This document shows, one piece after another, positions 1 through 6,571 of a stretch of DNA of 48,477 bases. Under the pieces are notes generated by a model. It ran no database searches and was not told where the DNA came from. It worked only from the letters and a program-made list of their open reading frames with translations. The first letter of the stretch is position 1. Each line of letters begins with the position of its first letter. The stretch spans positions 1 through 48,477 of IMG/VR virus record IMGVR_UViG_3300005288_000006, one strand, 5' to 3'. A program made the position numbers and the translations under genes. The DNA is from a virus.

Positions 1-110
1 GCCTTGAGATTATTGCGAACGGTGTTCAGCCCTTTGACTGGCATCATGCGGCCCTCATTCGGAAAGACGGTGGCACCACTGCTGACAGTTGAGCAAAGGC
101 GACCGTGCCC
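1..110. repeat. Terminal direct repeat, left copy (identical to 48368-48477)
   Basis: Bases 1-110 are identical to the last 110 bases of the window. A gene ending at 44 overlaps by ATGA with the gene starting at 48414 (equal to position 47 in this copy), so sequence and translation are continuous through the joint. This shows a complete circular assembly or circularly permuted genome of about 48,367 bp. A genuine short terminal repeat on virion DNA cannot be excluded from sequence alone. Confidence 0.97.
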
Positions 111-661
111 CACGGCGAGGGGGCCGCACCAGCCATACTGGAAGACTGCACTAGTGCAGTGGCGTATGAGGTGCCGCTACCGTCAGCGGTGATCATGCCG
201 AATTGTTTAGCGCTGGTCAGCGGCACGCCGCGAACACTCACCGCCACACTCGCGCGGATTGCCAGCCAATAGGTTTTGCCAGCCTCGAATGTGAAGCTAA
301 CGGTCGCCTCCTTGATGCCCGTACTGGTAGTGGCCAGCGCTGAGGTCGACAGGAGTTTAGCGCCCGGCCAGCCGTTGGCGAGGCATTCGTAAATATGCAG
401 ATCGGCCGTGCCGCTGGCTGCCAGTGTCGTAACCACGATGCCGAGGCGATCAATGGTCATAGCGGTTGCAGTGCAGAACGGCACGGCGGCGATCAGCCCC
501 GCGCTTGCGGCTAGCGTCGCGGAACCTGCACCTAGATAGGCGTTGTCGTAATAGACGCCGGTTATCAGCCCGCCCGAGTTACAGGCAGACTGTCGTCGTA
601 AAGTTTTGACGTCCCCAGCCAAAGCGGCAAAGGCGGCGGTCAGTCTGCTGACTAGCGACAC
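44..661 (-). CDS. Putative virion protein, fibre/decoration-like, N-terminal module shared with neighbour
   Basis: A 205-aa protein rich in Ala, Ser, Thr and Gly with beta-type sequence and no recognised enzyme motif. Its first 20 residues (MSLVSRLTAAF...GDVKTL) closely match the start of the next upstream gene (1066), so the two appear to share an attachment module and differ behind it. The GTG start is chosen because it reproduces that shared N terminus and follows AAGG at good spacing. The stop overlaps the start of the gp10-like neck protein by ATGA across the contig ends. Its position between head-tail connector genes and tail completion genes suggests a structural protein, perhaps a head or neck fibre. 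Function is inferred from position and composition only. Confidence 0.8.
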   Translation of the reverse strand: MSLVSRLTAAFAALAGDVKTLRRQSACNSGGLITGVYYDNAYLGAGSATLAASAGLIAAVPFCTATAMTIDRLGIVVTTLAASGTADLHIYECLANGWPGAKLLSTSALATTSTGIKEATVSFTFEAGKTYWLAIRASVAVSVRGVPLTSAKQFGMITADGSGTSYATALVQSSSMAGAAPSPWGTVAFAQLSAVVPPSFRMRAA

Positions 662-664
662 GGC

Positions 665-1066
665 TCAAGCCTTCGCCGCGTTGTATGCGGCCAGGAAATC
701 GGTGTCGGGGTCGCCAATGCCCAAGTTGGTGCAGGCCTGCAGCATTTGCGGAGTTGTGAGGGTTTGCGAGGCATCGAAGCGCACACGGTTGTTGACTGCT
801 GTTGCAAGGGCCGCGGCGGTAGACTCGTCGGTGACGATGATGTTCTGCAGCTCGAGTAGGGTATCGTAGGCCGCCGAGGCGCCGCCGAGGATATCGGTTT
901 TGACCTGAGCAATCGCGGCTGTAGACTTCTGAGCCGACCAGGTCGTCGTCGTACTGGTTGTCGACGCGTCGTTGATCGCAGCGCCACCGCCGGCACCGGC
1001 CTGCAGGGCTTTGATGTCCGCGGCGATCTGGTTGAATGTGGCAGTCAAGCGGCTTACAAGTGACAT
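665..1066 (-). CDS. Putative small virion fibre-like protein
   Basis: A 133-aa protein with three visible parts. Residues 1-20 form the MSLVSRLTATF-type module shared with the following gene. A Thr/Ser/Ala-rich middle follows. The C-terminal motif DTDFLAAYNAAKA resembles the end of the preceding gene product (ETDFLALYLLARG). A strong ribosome site (GAGGG) lies 7 bases before the ATG. It sits in the connector part of the late operon, so a structural role is likely. No enzyme signature is visible. The modular sharing of both ends with its two neighbours suggests they form one assembly or arose by duplication (inference). Confidence 0.8.
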   Translation of the reverse strand: MSLVSRLTATFNQIAADIKALQAGAGGGAAINDASTTSTTTTWSAQKSTAAIAQVKTDILGGASAAYDTLLELQNIIVTDESTAAALATAVNNRVRFDASQTLTTPQMLQACTNLGIGDPDTDFLAAYNAAKA

Positions 1067-1070
1067 GGGT

Positions 1071-1472
1071 TCACCCTCGGGCGAGTAGGTAGAGCGCTAA
1101 AAAGTCCGTTTCCGGTTCGGTTGTAGGCGCTCCGGCCTCGAAATCTGAAATCATTTGCTGTAACTGGTCGACCAATGGATCCCGCGGTGCGGTCGTCTGC
1201 TGGACCATTATAAGCTGGTTCAGGCTCGCAGGGGCCACGTCAGGCGCGACGGTGATCATCCCGATATCAACGTAGCCGCGATCGCTCGTCAGCACCGACA
1301 CGCGGTAGAGGCCCGGCGGAACGGTAACAGAGTAGGCACCGGCCTGATCAGTCTTGAATTCAGCGTCGGCAGTGCGCAGGACGGATCCGGCGGTCAGCAC
1401 AGAGGTAATCCGCACCGATTGACTCGCCCATGGGGTGCTGTCGGGACTGAGTAGGGTTCCGGTGATAATCAT
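1071..1472 (-). CDS. Putative virion protein with transthyretin/Ig-like beta domain
   Basis: A 133-aa protein. Residues about 1-75 read as a beta-sandwich of the carboxypeptidase-regulatory/transthyretin kind: a start of the form ITGTLLSPDSTP, then a central AGAYSVTVPPGLYRVSVL, the usual strand-proline-strand pattern of these domains. Such domains are common on phage surfaces and bind carbohydrate or cell surfaces weakly. The C terminus ETDFLALYLLARG matches the C-terminal tag of the next gene. The start overlaps the upstream stop as TGATG. Probably an accessory capsid or neck decoration; the fold call is by pattern only. Confidence 0.78.
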   Translation of the reverse strand: MIITGTLLSPDSTPWASQSVRITSVLTAGSVLRTADAEFKTDQAGAYSVTVPPGLYRVSVLTSDRGYVDIGMITVAPDVAPASLNQLIMVQQTTAPRDPLVDQLQQMISDFEAGAPTTEPETDFLALYLLARG

Positions 1473-1819
1473 CAGGTCACCAGGCTAAAGTCAGGGCTAT
1501 CGGCTTCGTCGAACGGGCTCATGTCCCAATTGGTCACGTCGCGAATCTCCTCGGCGCCAGCCACTTGCGGCGTGAGCGCAGACAGGTCCCCTTTGACGAT
1601 CATGTCCCGGTATTTGGGCCGTGCGTCTTCCGTCCAATAGGTATCGCGGGCCACGAACTCGTTGCCGGTCGCGTCGCGGTGCTGGGTAGCTTTGCCGGTC
1701 CAGGTGCAGGCGATCGTGTAGGGCACGTCGTAAATGATCGTGCCACTGTAGGGGTCCTCCGACAGGAAAGGCCATACGGTGGCGATATTGCGGTAGCTCC
1801 AGCGCGCGATGCTCGACAT
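1472..1819 (-). CDS. Putative head-tail connector / head-closure protein
   Basis: A 115-aa protein starting MSSIARWSYRN; the ATG overlaps the upstream stop as TGATG. It has the length and place of the second head-tail connector (stopper) in HK97-like phages: after the adaptor gene and before the neck and tail-completion genes. The middle contains a strand-rich section (VPYTIACTWTG) and a charged stretch around EDARPKYRDMI, as in small beta-barrel stoppers. There is no diagnostic motif, so the assignment rests on gene order and size. Confidence 0.7.
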   Translation of the reverse strand: MSSIARWSYRNIATVWPFLSEDPYSGTIIYDVPYTIACTWTGKATQHRDATGNEFVARDTYWTEDARPKYRDMIVKGDLSALTPQVAGAEEIRDVTNWDMSPFDEADSPDFSLVT

Positions 1820-2220
1820 CAGCAGCACCCGCTGTCAGGCTTGCCGATGAAGAACGCGCAATTGGCCGCAGTTGGGTCGGTCGGGATCATCTCGCCGAAG
1901 CAGCCGTATTTATCGAGGCCGGTGAGCAAACCGTAGTACTGTTTGTAGCCGTCCGAGAGTGTGCCGAAGGCGTAGGAGCGGGAGGCGCCGGAGGGCGCAC
2001 GCTCAGCGGTGATGTACTTGTTACCCTGGGTCACGCCGAGCAGTGCCAGCAGGTAGTACTTCATCAGCAGCGCGTCGTCAGGCGATACGCCGTTCGCCGT
2101 CAGGCAGTCGTCGACCGAGTTCAGCTTGTTGACGATCAGTTGCAGGACCGGATCGGGGATCGAAAGCCCGAGCGAGGCAAGCCATTCTTTCGCAGCTGCT
2201 AAAGTCAATTCCACGGGCAT
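1819..2220 (-). CDS. Putative head-tail adaptor (gp6-like) protein
   Basis: A 133-aa, largely helical protein (VELTLAAAKEWLASLGL..., DALLMKYYLLALLGVTQG...) ending in Cys-Cys. Helical adaptors of HK97 gp6 / SPP1 gp15 type occupy this place after the capsid genes. Longer reading upstream is possible, but ATG at 2220 follows GGAGAG directly, and a GTG two codons later has GGAG at an ideal 8 bases; either may be used. It is separated from the capsid genes by the plus-strand cassette at 2277-3287, so late transcription must cross that cassette. Confidence 0.7.
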   Translation of the reverse strand: MPVELTLAAAKEWLASLGLSIPDPVLQLIVNKLNSVDDCLTANGVSPDDALLMKYYLLALLGVTQGNKYITAERAPSGASRSYAFGTLSDGYKQYYGLLTGLDKYGCFGEMIPTDPTAANCAFFIGKPDSGCC

Positions 2221-2276
2221 CTCTCCGGCTAATGGGCGTAGCGTACCACGGCGTGACGAGCGGGTAAAAATAACGC

Positions 2277-2305
2277 TTGACGATAGGCGCAAAGGCGAAT
2301 AGCCT
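2277..2305 (+). promoter_or_regulatory. Phage early-type promoter (repeat family), drives plus-strand cassette
   Basis: TTGACG, a 17-base spacer ending AAAGGCGAA, then TAGCCT. It is one of eleven matching sites in this genome. It points rightward into the five small genes 2339-3258, opposite to the surrounding capsid operon. Confidence 0.8.
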
Positions 2306-2338
2306 AGGCTCATCAAATCAACAGCTAGGAGCAAGACG

Positions 2339-2491
2339 ATGATCAGAATGTATAACGTGATTTGGGTTCGGGACGATAAAGACACTCGCGGTCGACTGAA
2401 CGCTGCGCCCATGACACACGCCGAGGCTTGCAGCTTCAAGTCAAAAATTACGGCCTGCCCTTGGCGTCGGGTGTTACTTGAAGAGTGCTAG
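2339..2491 (+). CDS. Small hypothetical protein (50 aa) of accessory cassette
   Basis: First gene after the promoter at 2277-2305, with a good ribosome site (TAGGAG, 8 bases before ATG). It starts MIRMYNVIWVRDDKDTRGRL and has three Cys (CSF..., TACPW, EEC) in the second half. I recognise no family. It overlaps the next small reading frame by 14 bases. Function unknown; its location in a self-contained cassette inside the capsid operon suggests an accessory host-interaction gene. Confidence 0.65.
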   Translation: MIRMYNVIWVRDDKDTRGRLNAAPMTHAEACSFKSKITACPWRRVLLEEC

Positions 2492-2597
2492 GCCGACCCA
2501 ACCCGCAGCGCCCGGCTATTGCTGGGTGCGCATCAAAGGCGGCCGGCGTGACGGCGAGTGGATCCAGGTTCTACGGCGGGAGTATGAGAGCAAATGA
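2478..2597 (+). CDS. Possible small protein (39 aa, TTG start)
   Basis: Reading frame from TTG at 2478 to a TGA that overlaps the next ATG (ATGA). The C-terminal half, with YCWVRIKGG and GEWIQVLRREYESK, has the look of the short phage proteins with a WVR...GEW core. No ATG is available and the start is weak, so translation would depend on coupling to the upstream gene, whose stop lies 12 bases inside. A frameshift product of the upstream gene is an alternative. Confidence 0.45.
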   Translation: MKSARPTQPAAPGYCWVRIKGGRRDGEWIQVLRREYESK

Positions 2598-2956
2598 AAC
2601 GCACCGACGAAATGAAGCTCGGAGAAAAGCTGAAGCGCCCGCGTGACCTTCGCGACGGTGCAGAAAACGCCGAGGATCAATACGAGGAACTAATCGGCAT
2701 TCGAATCGTCCCCAATCACTCCCCTAGCACGGGCCCCGTACTTATAGGCGAAGTGTCGTTCAAAGATAAAAACTTTTCTTGGGACGGCCCTGAGCTTCCG
2801 GATTTGCAGTTCCTACCGCCGCCTACAACCGAGTGCCCCAGCGACCGCCGCAAGGAGCCGATCGAGCGTTTCAGTATCGCGGCGCAACTCCAACTGATGA
2901 AAGCGCTCGCCATTCTCGGCTGGGCGGCATTTATTCTTGAACTGCTGAGGGTTTGA
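2594..2956 (+). CDS. Hypothetical protein with C-terminal membrane helix
   Basis: A 120-aa protein: charged N terminus (about residues 1-30, KLGEKLKRPRDLRD), a central beta-type and Pro-rich part, and one hydrophobic helix at the end (ALAILGWAAFILELLRV), which predicts tail-anchoring in the inner membrane. The ATG overlaps the preceding stop. Within the accessory cassette, a membrane protein next to a signal-bearing protein (3076) would fit a role at the host envelope such as superinfection exclusion (inference). No family recognised. Confidence 0.75.
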   Translation: MKRTDEMKLGEKLKRPRDLRDGAENAEDQYEELIGIRIVPNHSPSTGPVLIGEVSFKDKNFSWDGPELPDLQFLPPPTTECPSDRRKEPIERFSIAAQLQLMKALAILGWAAFILELLRV

Positions 2957-3079
2957 ATGATGGCTAAAATCATGTTGCACCCAATCATGCGCAACTACTG
3001 GTCAATCGCGATCGTCGAGCAGACCACCGGCCGCACGGCCGTTATCCGTAACGGCTATATCGAATTGGTGAAGCTGTGA
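2957..3079 (+). CDS. Small hypothetical protein (40 aa)
   Basis: Starts MMAKIMLHPIMRNYWSIAIV, with GAGGG 5-6 bases upstream, directly after the stop of the membrane-protein gene. Its stop overlaps the GTG start of the next gene (GTGA). The short beta-rich sequence EQTTGRTAVIRNGYIELV gives no clue to function. Tight coupling on both sides supports that it is translated. Confidence 0.6.
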   Translation: MMAKIMLHPIMRNYWSIAIVEQTTGRTAVIRNGYIELVKL

Positions 3080-3258
3080 TTATCGTATTTACGCTGTGCT
3101 TAGGGCTGTTCAACTGTCAGCCGATTCAGACTTTTGAAAGCAAGGAGGGCGACGTCGACTCGATTGTCGAGGCGAAACAGCGTTGCAACGAGCAACGAGA
3201 AAAGCTTGATCCTGAAGTTGACTGGGCTAAGTGCGTCCGAAGTTCTAAAAACCCCTGA
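3076..3258 (+). CDS. Small exported two-cysteine protein
   Basis: A 60-aa protein with an N-terminal hydrophobic segment (MIIVFTLCLGLFNC) resembling a signal sequence, followed by a hydrophilic part with two Cys 16 residues apart (QRCNEQREKL...WAKC). GTG start coupled to the preceding gene. The same plan (short signal, then C...N...C) recurs in the products at 32976 and 33696, so this may be one member of a set of small periplasmic phage proteins. The sequence LFNC is not a good lipobox. Last gene of the cassette; a strong terminator follows 8 bases after the stop. Confidence 0.7.
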   Translation: MIIVFTLCLGLFNCQPIQTFESKEGDVDSIVEAKQRCNEQREKLDPEVDWAKCVRSSKNP

Positions 3259-3265
3259 ACGACAA

Positions 3266-3287
3266 AACGGGCTCCTAGGAGCCCGTT
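3266..3287. terminator. Bidirectional terminator, 22-bp perfect palindrome
   Basis: Two 11-base arms (AACGGGCTCCT and its complement) with no unpaired centre, followed on the plus strand by CATTTTAC and on the minus strand by TTGTCGTT. It ends the plus-strand cassette. It would also hinder minus-strand readthrough from the capsid gene toward the connectors. Confidence 0.85.
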
Positions 3288-3307
3288 CATTTTACAGCGT
3301 GCAGCCT

Positions 3308-3637
3308 TTACTCAGCGCCGCCAGCGGCAGCCGCCATCAACTCAGCGGCATCGGCGTTAGCCTTCTCGACGATAGCCGCGGCATCTTCCTTGGCTTTGGC
3401 GATGATCGTTTTGGCTTCGGCTTTCGCTTCCTTGACGATAGCTTTGGCGTCGCCGCCGTCGCCTTCACCCGACAGGTCTTCACCCAGTGGCCGTACGCGC
3501 GAGCGCAGCAGCTCGGAAGTAGGGAGGTTATCGTCGCCCACTTCCAGTTTCAGAACATCGCCGCGCTTGGCGTCCGGGTAGTCCGGATGGCCGACGAGCG
3601 AACCCAACAGCTCGAATTGCTTTTTCTTGGCGGTCAT
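3308..3637 (-). CDS. Hypothetical structural-operon protein with Ala/Lys coiled coil
   Basis: A 109-aa protein. Residues about 1-55 form a compact polar region with RGDVLKLEVGD and two Pro-turns. Residues about 62-100 are a repetitive Ala-Lys-Glu helix (AKAIVKEAKAEAKTII...) typical of a long coiled coil. It begins at the stop of the capsid gene. Such genes after the capsid often encode head-completion or capsid-associated proteins, but I recognise no family. It is the last late gene before the terminator at 3266. Confidence 0.75.
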   Translation of the reverse strand: MTAKKKQFELLGSLVGHPDYPDAKRGDVLKLEVGDDNLPTSELLRSRVRPLGEDLSGEGDGGDAKAIVKEAKAEAKTIIAKAKEDAAAIVEKANADAAELMAAAAGGAE

Positions 3638-4674
3638 TATGCAGATGCTCCATAAGCCACACCGGAGCGGCCGGCTTGGTCTGCCTTGATCAGCAGGCCC
3701 GACGCGCTCCAGGTCATCCAGTGGTAATCCGCAAACGGCACCTGACGCGGAACCGGTACGGTGTTGATTGCCATGCCGGTCACTGGCTCGATGTACGCGC
3801 GGTTCAGCACGACGCCGACCATTTGGTTGCCGGTGAGAAGGCTCGAGGTCTTGATCGCGGCAACGCCCGGGGTGTCCTGCAGCATGGCGGTGTAGAACGA
3901 ACGATCCATGGTCGTTGCGCCGCTGGTGCGTGCCAGGTTCACTTCGATTTCAGCCGAGATGTAGACGGTGATCGGGGCCGTTACACGGTTGTTCGGGCCG
4001 CGCAACGCCTGAACGAAGGTCAGCATCTGCGCCGACAACTGGGCGTAGGTGGCAGCCGCCGAGGTCATGTCCTGGGTCAGGACAACGGCCTTGGTGTTCG
4101 GGTTGGTCTTGATGCCGTACGCGCTGGCGCCCTGATAGTTGATCAGCGGGTTGCCGTTGATCATGTTTTCAGTCATCAGGCGAGTGACTTCGCGAGCGGC
4201 CGCAGCCTGGTTCTCGGCGATATCGTCGGCGCCGATGGTGCGCTTGCCTTCCAGTTCGCGCCACTGCACGCCGAAAGTCTTCTCATGGATCGGGATCACG
4301 ATGCCGTCGTAATCGGTCGCCACTTGGCCCATCAGCTTGGTGCCTTGACCGGACAGGGTGGTCGAACCCTGGTCCATCGCGCCGATACGCTTGTAGGCAG
4401 CGACCAGTTTGCCGATGCCGACCGAACGGCTCAGGGCGTAGATGTCGTTGAACATCACGTCCGATTCTTGGCCGATCAGGTTGACCAGTTGGTTGTCCAG
4501 GTCCAGCCAGGCACGAGCGCTCAGATCCGGCAGGGCGTTGACCGCCAGGCCAGCGTTACGCGCAAGCGATTGGTTCCAGTGGAAGCCCAGTGCGCGCATC
4601 TGCTCACGCTGGTCGTACTGGGTACGGATAGCGTCGCTGTTCGCGTGCAGCTTTTTGGTGATGATCAGCGACAT
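3637..4674 (-). CDS. Major capsid protein (DUF2184-like)
   Basis: A 345-aa protein with the features of the DUF2184/encapsulin-related HK97-fold capsid group: a helical N terminus, a region AARAWLDLDNQLV, a long central section with TYAQLSAQMLTFVQAL and RVTAPITVYIS, and a C-terminal beta section MAINTVPVPRQVPFADYHWM. It directly follows the decoration gene (TAATG overlap), which follows the protease/scaffold gene. This is the normal order, and it has a strong ribosome site (GAGGATC). It forms the icosahedral shell. Family identity is from pattern and gene order. Confidence 0.85.
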   Translation of the reverse strand: MSLIITKKLHANSDAIRTQYDQREQMRALGFHWNQSLARNAGLAVNALPDLSARAWLDLDNQLVNLIGQESDVMFNDIYALSRSVGIGKLVAAYKRIGAMDQGSTTLSGQGTKLMGQVATDYDGIVIPIHEKTFGVQWRELEGKRTIGADDIAENQAAAAREVTRLMTENMINGNPLINYQGASAYGIKTNPNTKAVVLTQDMTSAAATYAQLSAQMLTFVQALRGPNNRVTAPITVYISAEIEVNLARTSGATTMDRSFYTAMLQDTPGVAAIKTSSLLTGNQMVGVVLNRAYIEPVTGMAINTVPVPRQVPFADYHWMTWSASGLLIKADQAGRSGVAYGASA

Positions 4675-5114
4675 TATTTGATCCTCATGTCGATCAGGGT
4701 ATCGACCGCGGCAGACGCCGAAGCGAACACCGAGTAGCCGATGATTGGGTCGGTGCCCACGACGCCCAGTCGCACACGGCCGGCTGCATCAGCGGCGAGT
4801 GGCGAATCGGCGGCGAGGGCTTGAGCGGCGGCAACGCGCACCAGGTACACGTCACGGCTGCGCGGGATGTAGGCTTGGCCCATCTCGTTGGCCGCATAGC
4901 TGTAGGTCAGGGTGTTCTGATGCATCGGGGCATTCAGGATGTAGATGAACGCAGCGGTTGCAGCAGTGCCGTTGACCAGGGTAGTAGCGGTGCGGGTCAC
5001 GATGTTACCGGCTTTCATACCGGCAGCGGCGACAGGCAGCTCCAGGATCTGAGGGGTGTTTTCTTCAACCCCGCCCCGGTAGATTTTGCGTTTTGGACCG
5101 ATATCGATAGCCAT
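4674..5114 (-). CDS. Head decoration / capsid-stabilising protein
   Basis: A 146-aa beta-rich protein of the size and place of lambda gpD-type decoration proteins, between the protease and the major capsid gene. The text has alternating strands (IVTRTATTLVNG, YIPRSRDVYLVRVAAA, GRVRLGVVGTDPIIGYSVF) with a rise of small residues. ATG at 5114 is chosen because GGAG lies 9 bases upstream; a TTG two codons earlier is less likely. Function inferred from context. Confidence 0.75.
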   Translation of the reverse strand: MAIDIGPKRKIYRGGVEENTPQILELPVAAAGMKAGNIVTRTATTLVNGTAATAAFIYILNAPMHQNTLTYSYAANEMGQAYIPRSRDVYLVRVAAAQALAADSPLAADAAGRVRLGVVGTDPIIGYSVFASASAAVDTLIDMRIK

Positions 5115-5120
5115 GCTCAA

Positions 5121-6494
5121 TTACTCCGGCAGTTCGGTGGCTTTGAAGCCATCGGTGGTCGAGTTGCCCTGGAAGCCGCCGATGATCGGCGCAGCGCCTA
5201 CCAGCTTGGCGTGGCATTCGTCGAGGGCATTACCGGTCAGCGCATCGGCTACGCCCTGGCCGAGCTTCTCGGCGACGAGCTTGCGCTTGTCGGCTTCAGC
5301 AGCGCGGCTGTTAGCGGTCAGGCTGTCGGAGATGGCCTTGTGGTTGGTTTCGAGCGCGGTGAGGCGTTCAACGATTGGGGCAAAGAGCTCTTTCAGCGCT
5401 TCGCCTTGTTTGTTGGCGTTGGCGGCCAGCGCCTCGTCAAGTTCTTTACGATCCATATCAGGAACATCCTCAACAGGTGGTTTGGTGTCAGGGCCCGAGT
5501 TTAACTGGTTTTTAACCCATTGCAAAATTCTATTGACAGCGGGGTTCTTATCGACCCATTCGGTTTTTTGCGTAACCGGCTTTTCGGCATCCGCAAATTG
5601 CACGACGCCCTCTTTGATCGAGTAGTCGACCGCGCTGGATTCCTTGTCGCGATGCACGATGGCCGTGCTGTCGTTGAAATCTTCAACCCACACCCATTTA
5701 TCTGCGCCGCCCCATTTCAGATTGGCCGCATCACTCAGCATTCGAGAGAGGTTCCCGTAACTCGAAGCCCCCAGGACGTCGTTAGTCGTCAGCGGCTCGG
5801 CGTCCTCGATATCGGCGGTGTTGACCAACAGGCCTACCCCATCTTCAGGCGTTGCGGCACCGATCTCGCCGATCAGGATGGCGTCATGGTCCATCACCAT
5901 CTGAGTAGCAGCCGCGCGGTACTTCTTGCCGTTGGCCGTGATGCCGTTCACCGAAGTGTCGGCGTGCAGGAAGATACCGGTAGAGGTATGGATCGGCTCG
6001 CCAGCGTCCAGGGCCTCGAGCAGCTTGCGACCGCCTTCAGTATTGGCGGCATACTCCTCGTCCAGCCATTTTTCGACGAACACTCGATTGCCCCGGCGCT
6101 CGACGTTGCGGTTGAAGGCGCCGACGTGAAAGGCGTTGATCGCCTCGGCGGTGTTGGCCGACACATAGGTGCCGTCGAGCGTCGGATGGCCGAGCGGCGC
6201 AAGCGTACCCTCCAGGCCTTTATAACTGGCCTCGATCTCCTGATGGGTGTACAGCAGGCCGTTCATCACCACCTCATCGGGCAGCGTGTAGCTCGGAATG
6301 ACGGTGTGCTTGCGACCGTTGTGCACCACGCCGCGGCGCACGTCAGCGTTATTGACCTTGTAGCGCAGGTTGACGCGCACAGTCTCGTCGCCGCTGACGT
6401 TGTCTCGATTGACGTGCAGTTGCAGGCTCTGAACAAGCGCCGACGGTGGCGGGGCATAGACAGCGCGGAGGAATCGGCGCAGTGCTTTGAACAT
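5121..6494 (-). CDS. Prohead protease with C-terminal scaffold region (DUF2213-like)
   Basis: A 457-aa protein. The N-terminal two thirds look like the DUF2213 phage protease group: PLGHPTLDGTYVSANTAEA, then a region containing IHTSTGIFLHADT, and MVMDHDAILIGEIGAATPEDG. The candidate catalytic Ser and His lie in the STGIF and MDHD segments. The last about 110 residues (KELDEALAANANKQGEAL...) form a charged helical, scaffold-like domain. ATG at 6494 is preceded by GGAGAG; upstream in-frame sequence lacks a ribosome site and enters the portal gene. First gene of the leftward late operon. Confidence 0.8.
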   Translation of the reverse strand: MFKALRRFLRAVYAPPPSALVQSLQLHVNRDNVSGDETVRVNLRYKVNNADVRRGVVHNGRKHTVIPSYTLPDEVVMNGLLYTHQEIEASYKGLEGTLAPLGHPTLDGTYVSANTAEAINAFHVGAFNRNVERRGNRVFVEKWLDEEYAANTEGGRKLLEALDAGEPIHTSTGIFLHADTSVNGITANGKKYRAAATQMVMDHDAILIGEIGAATPEDGVGLLVNTADIEDAEPLTTNDVLGASSYGNLSRMLSDAANLKWGGADKWVWVEDFNDSTAIVHRDKESSAVDYSIKEGVVQFADAEKPVTQKTEWVDKNPAVNRILQWVKNQLNSGPDTKPPVEDVPDMDRKELDEALAANANKQGEALKELFAPIVERLTALETNHKAISDSLTANSRAAEADKRKLVAEKLGQGVADALTGNALDECHAKLVGAAPIIGGFQGNSTTDGFKATELPE

Positions 6495-6571
6495 GGGTTG
6501 ACTCTCCGGGGTGCGTAAGGTACGGGCTAAGGGTATCATACCCGCATTCCAACGCCACCGGACTCCTTGAC
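6495..6571. promoter_or_regulatory. Divergent control region with GGGTAT-C-ATACCC palindrome
   Basis: The 77 bp separate two divergent virion operons (protease leftward, portal rightward). At 6531-6543 a 13-bp palindrome places TATCAT on the plus strand and TATGAT on the minus strand, each five of six to a -10 box, so both promoters could share one operator. No matching -35 is obvious; TTGACT at 6498 is too far from TATCAT. An activator-dependent late promoter pair is a reasonable guess. Confidence 0.45.

Noticed and set aside
2221-2439. N-terminal extension of the adaptor gene containing a hydrophobic helix
   Set aside because: The extension runs antisense through the cassette promoter and a supported small gene; the start at 2220 (or GTG at 2214) has a ribosome site.
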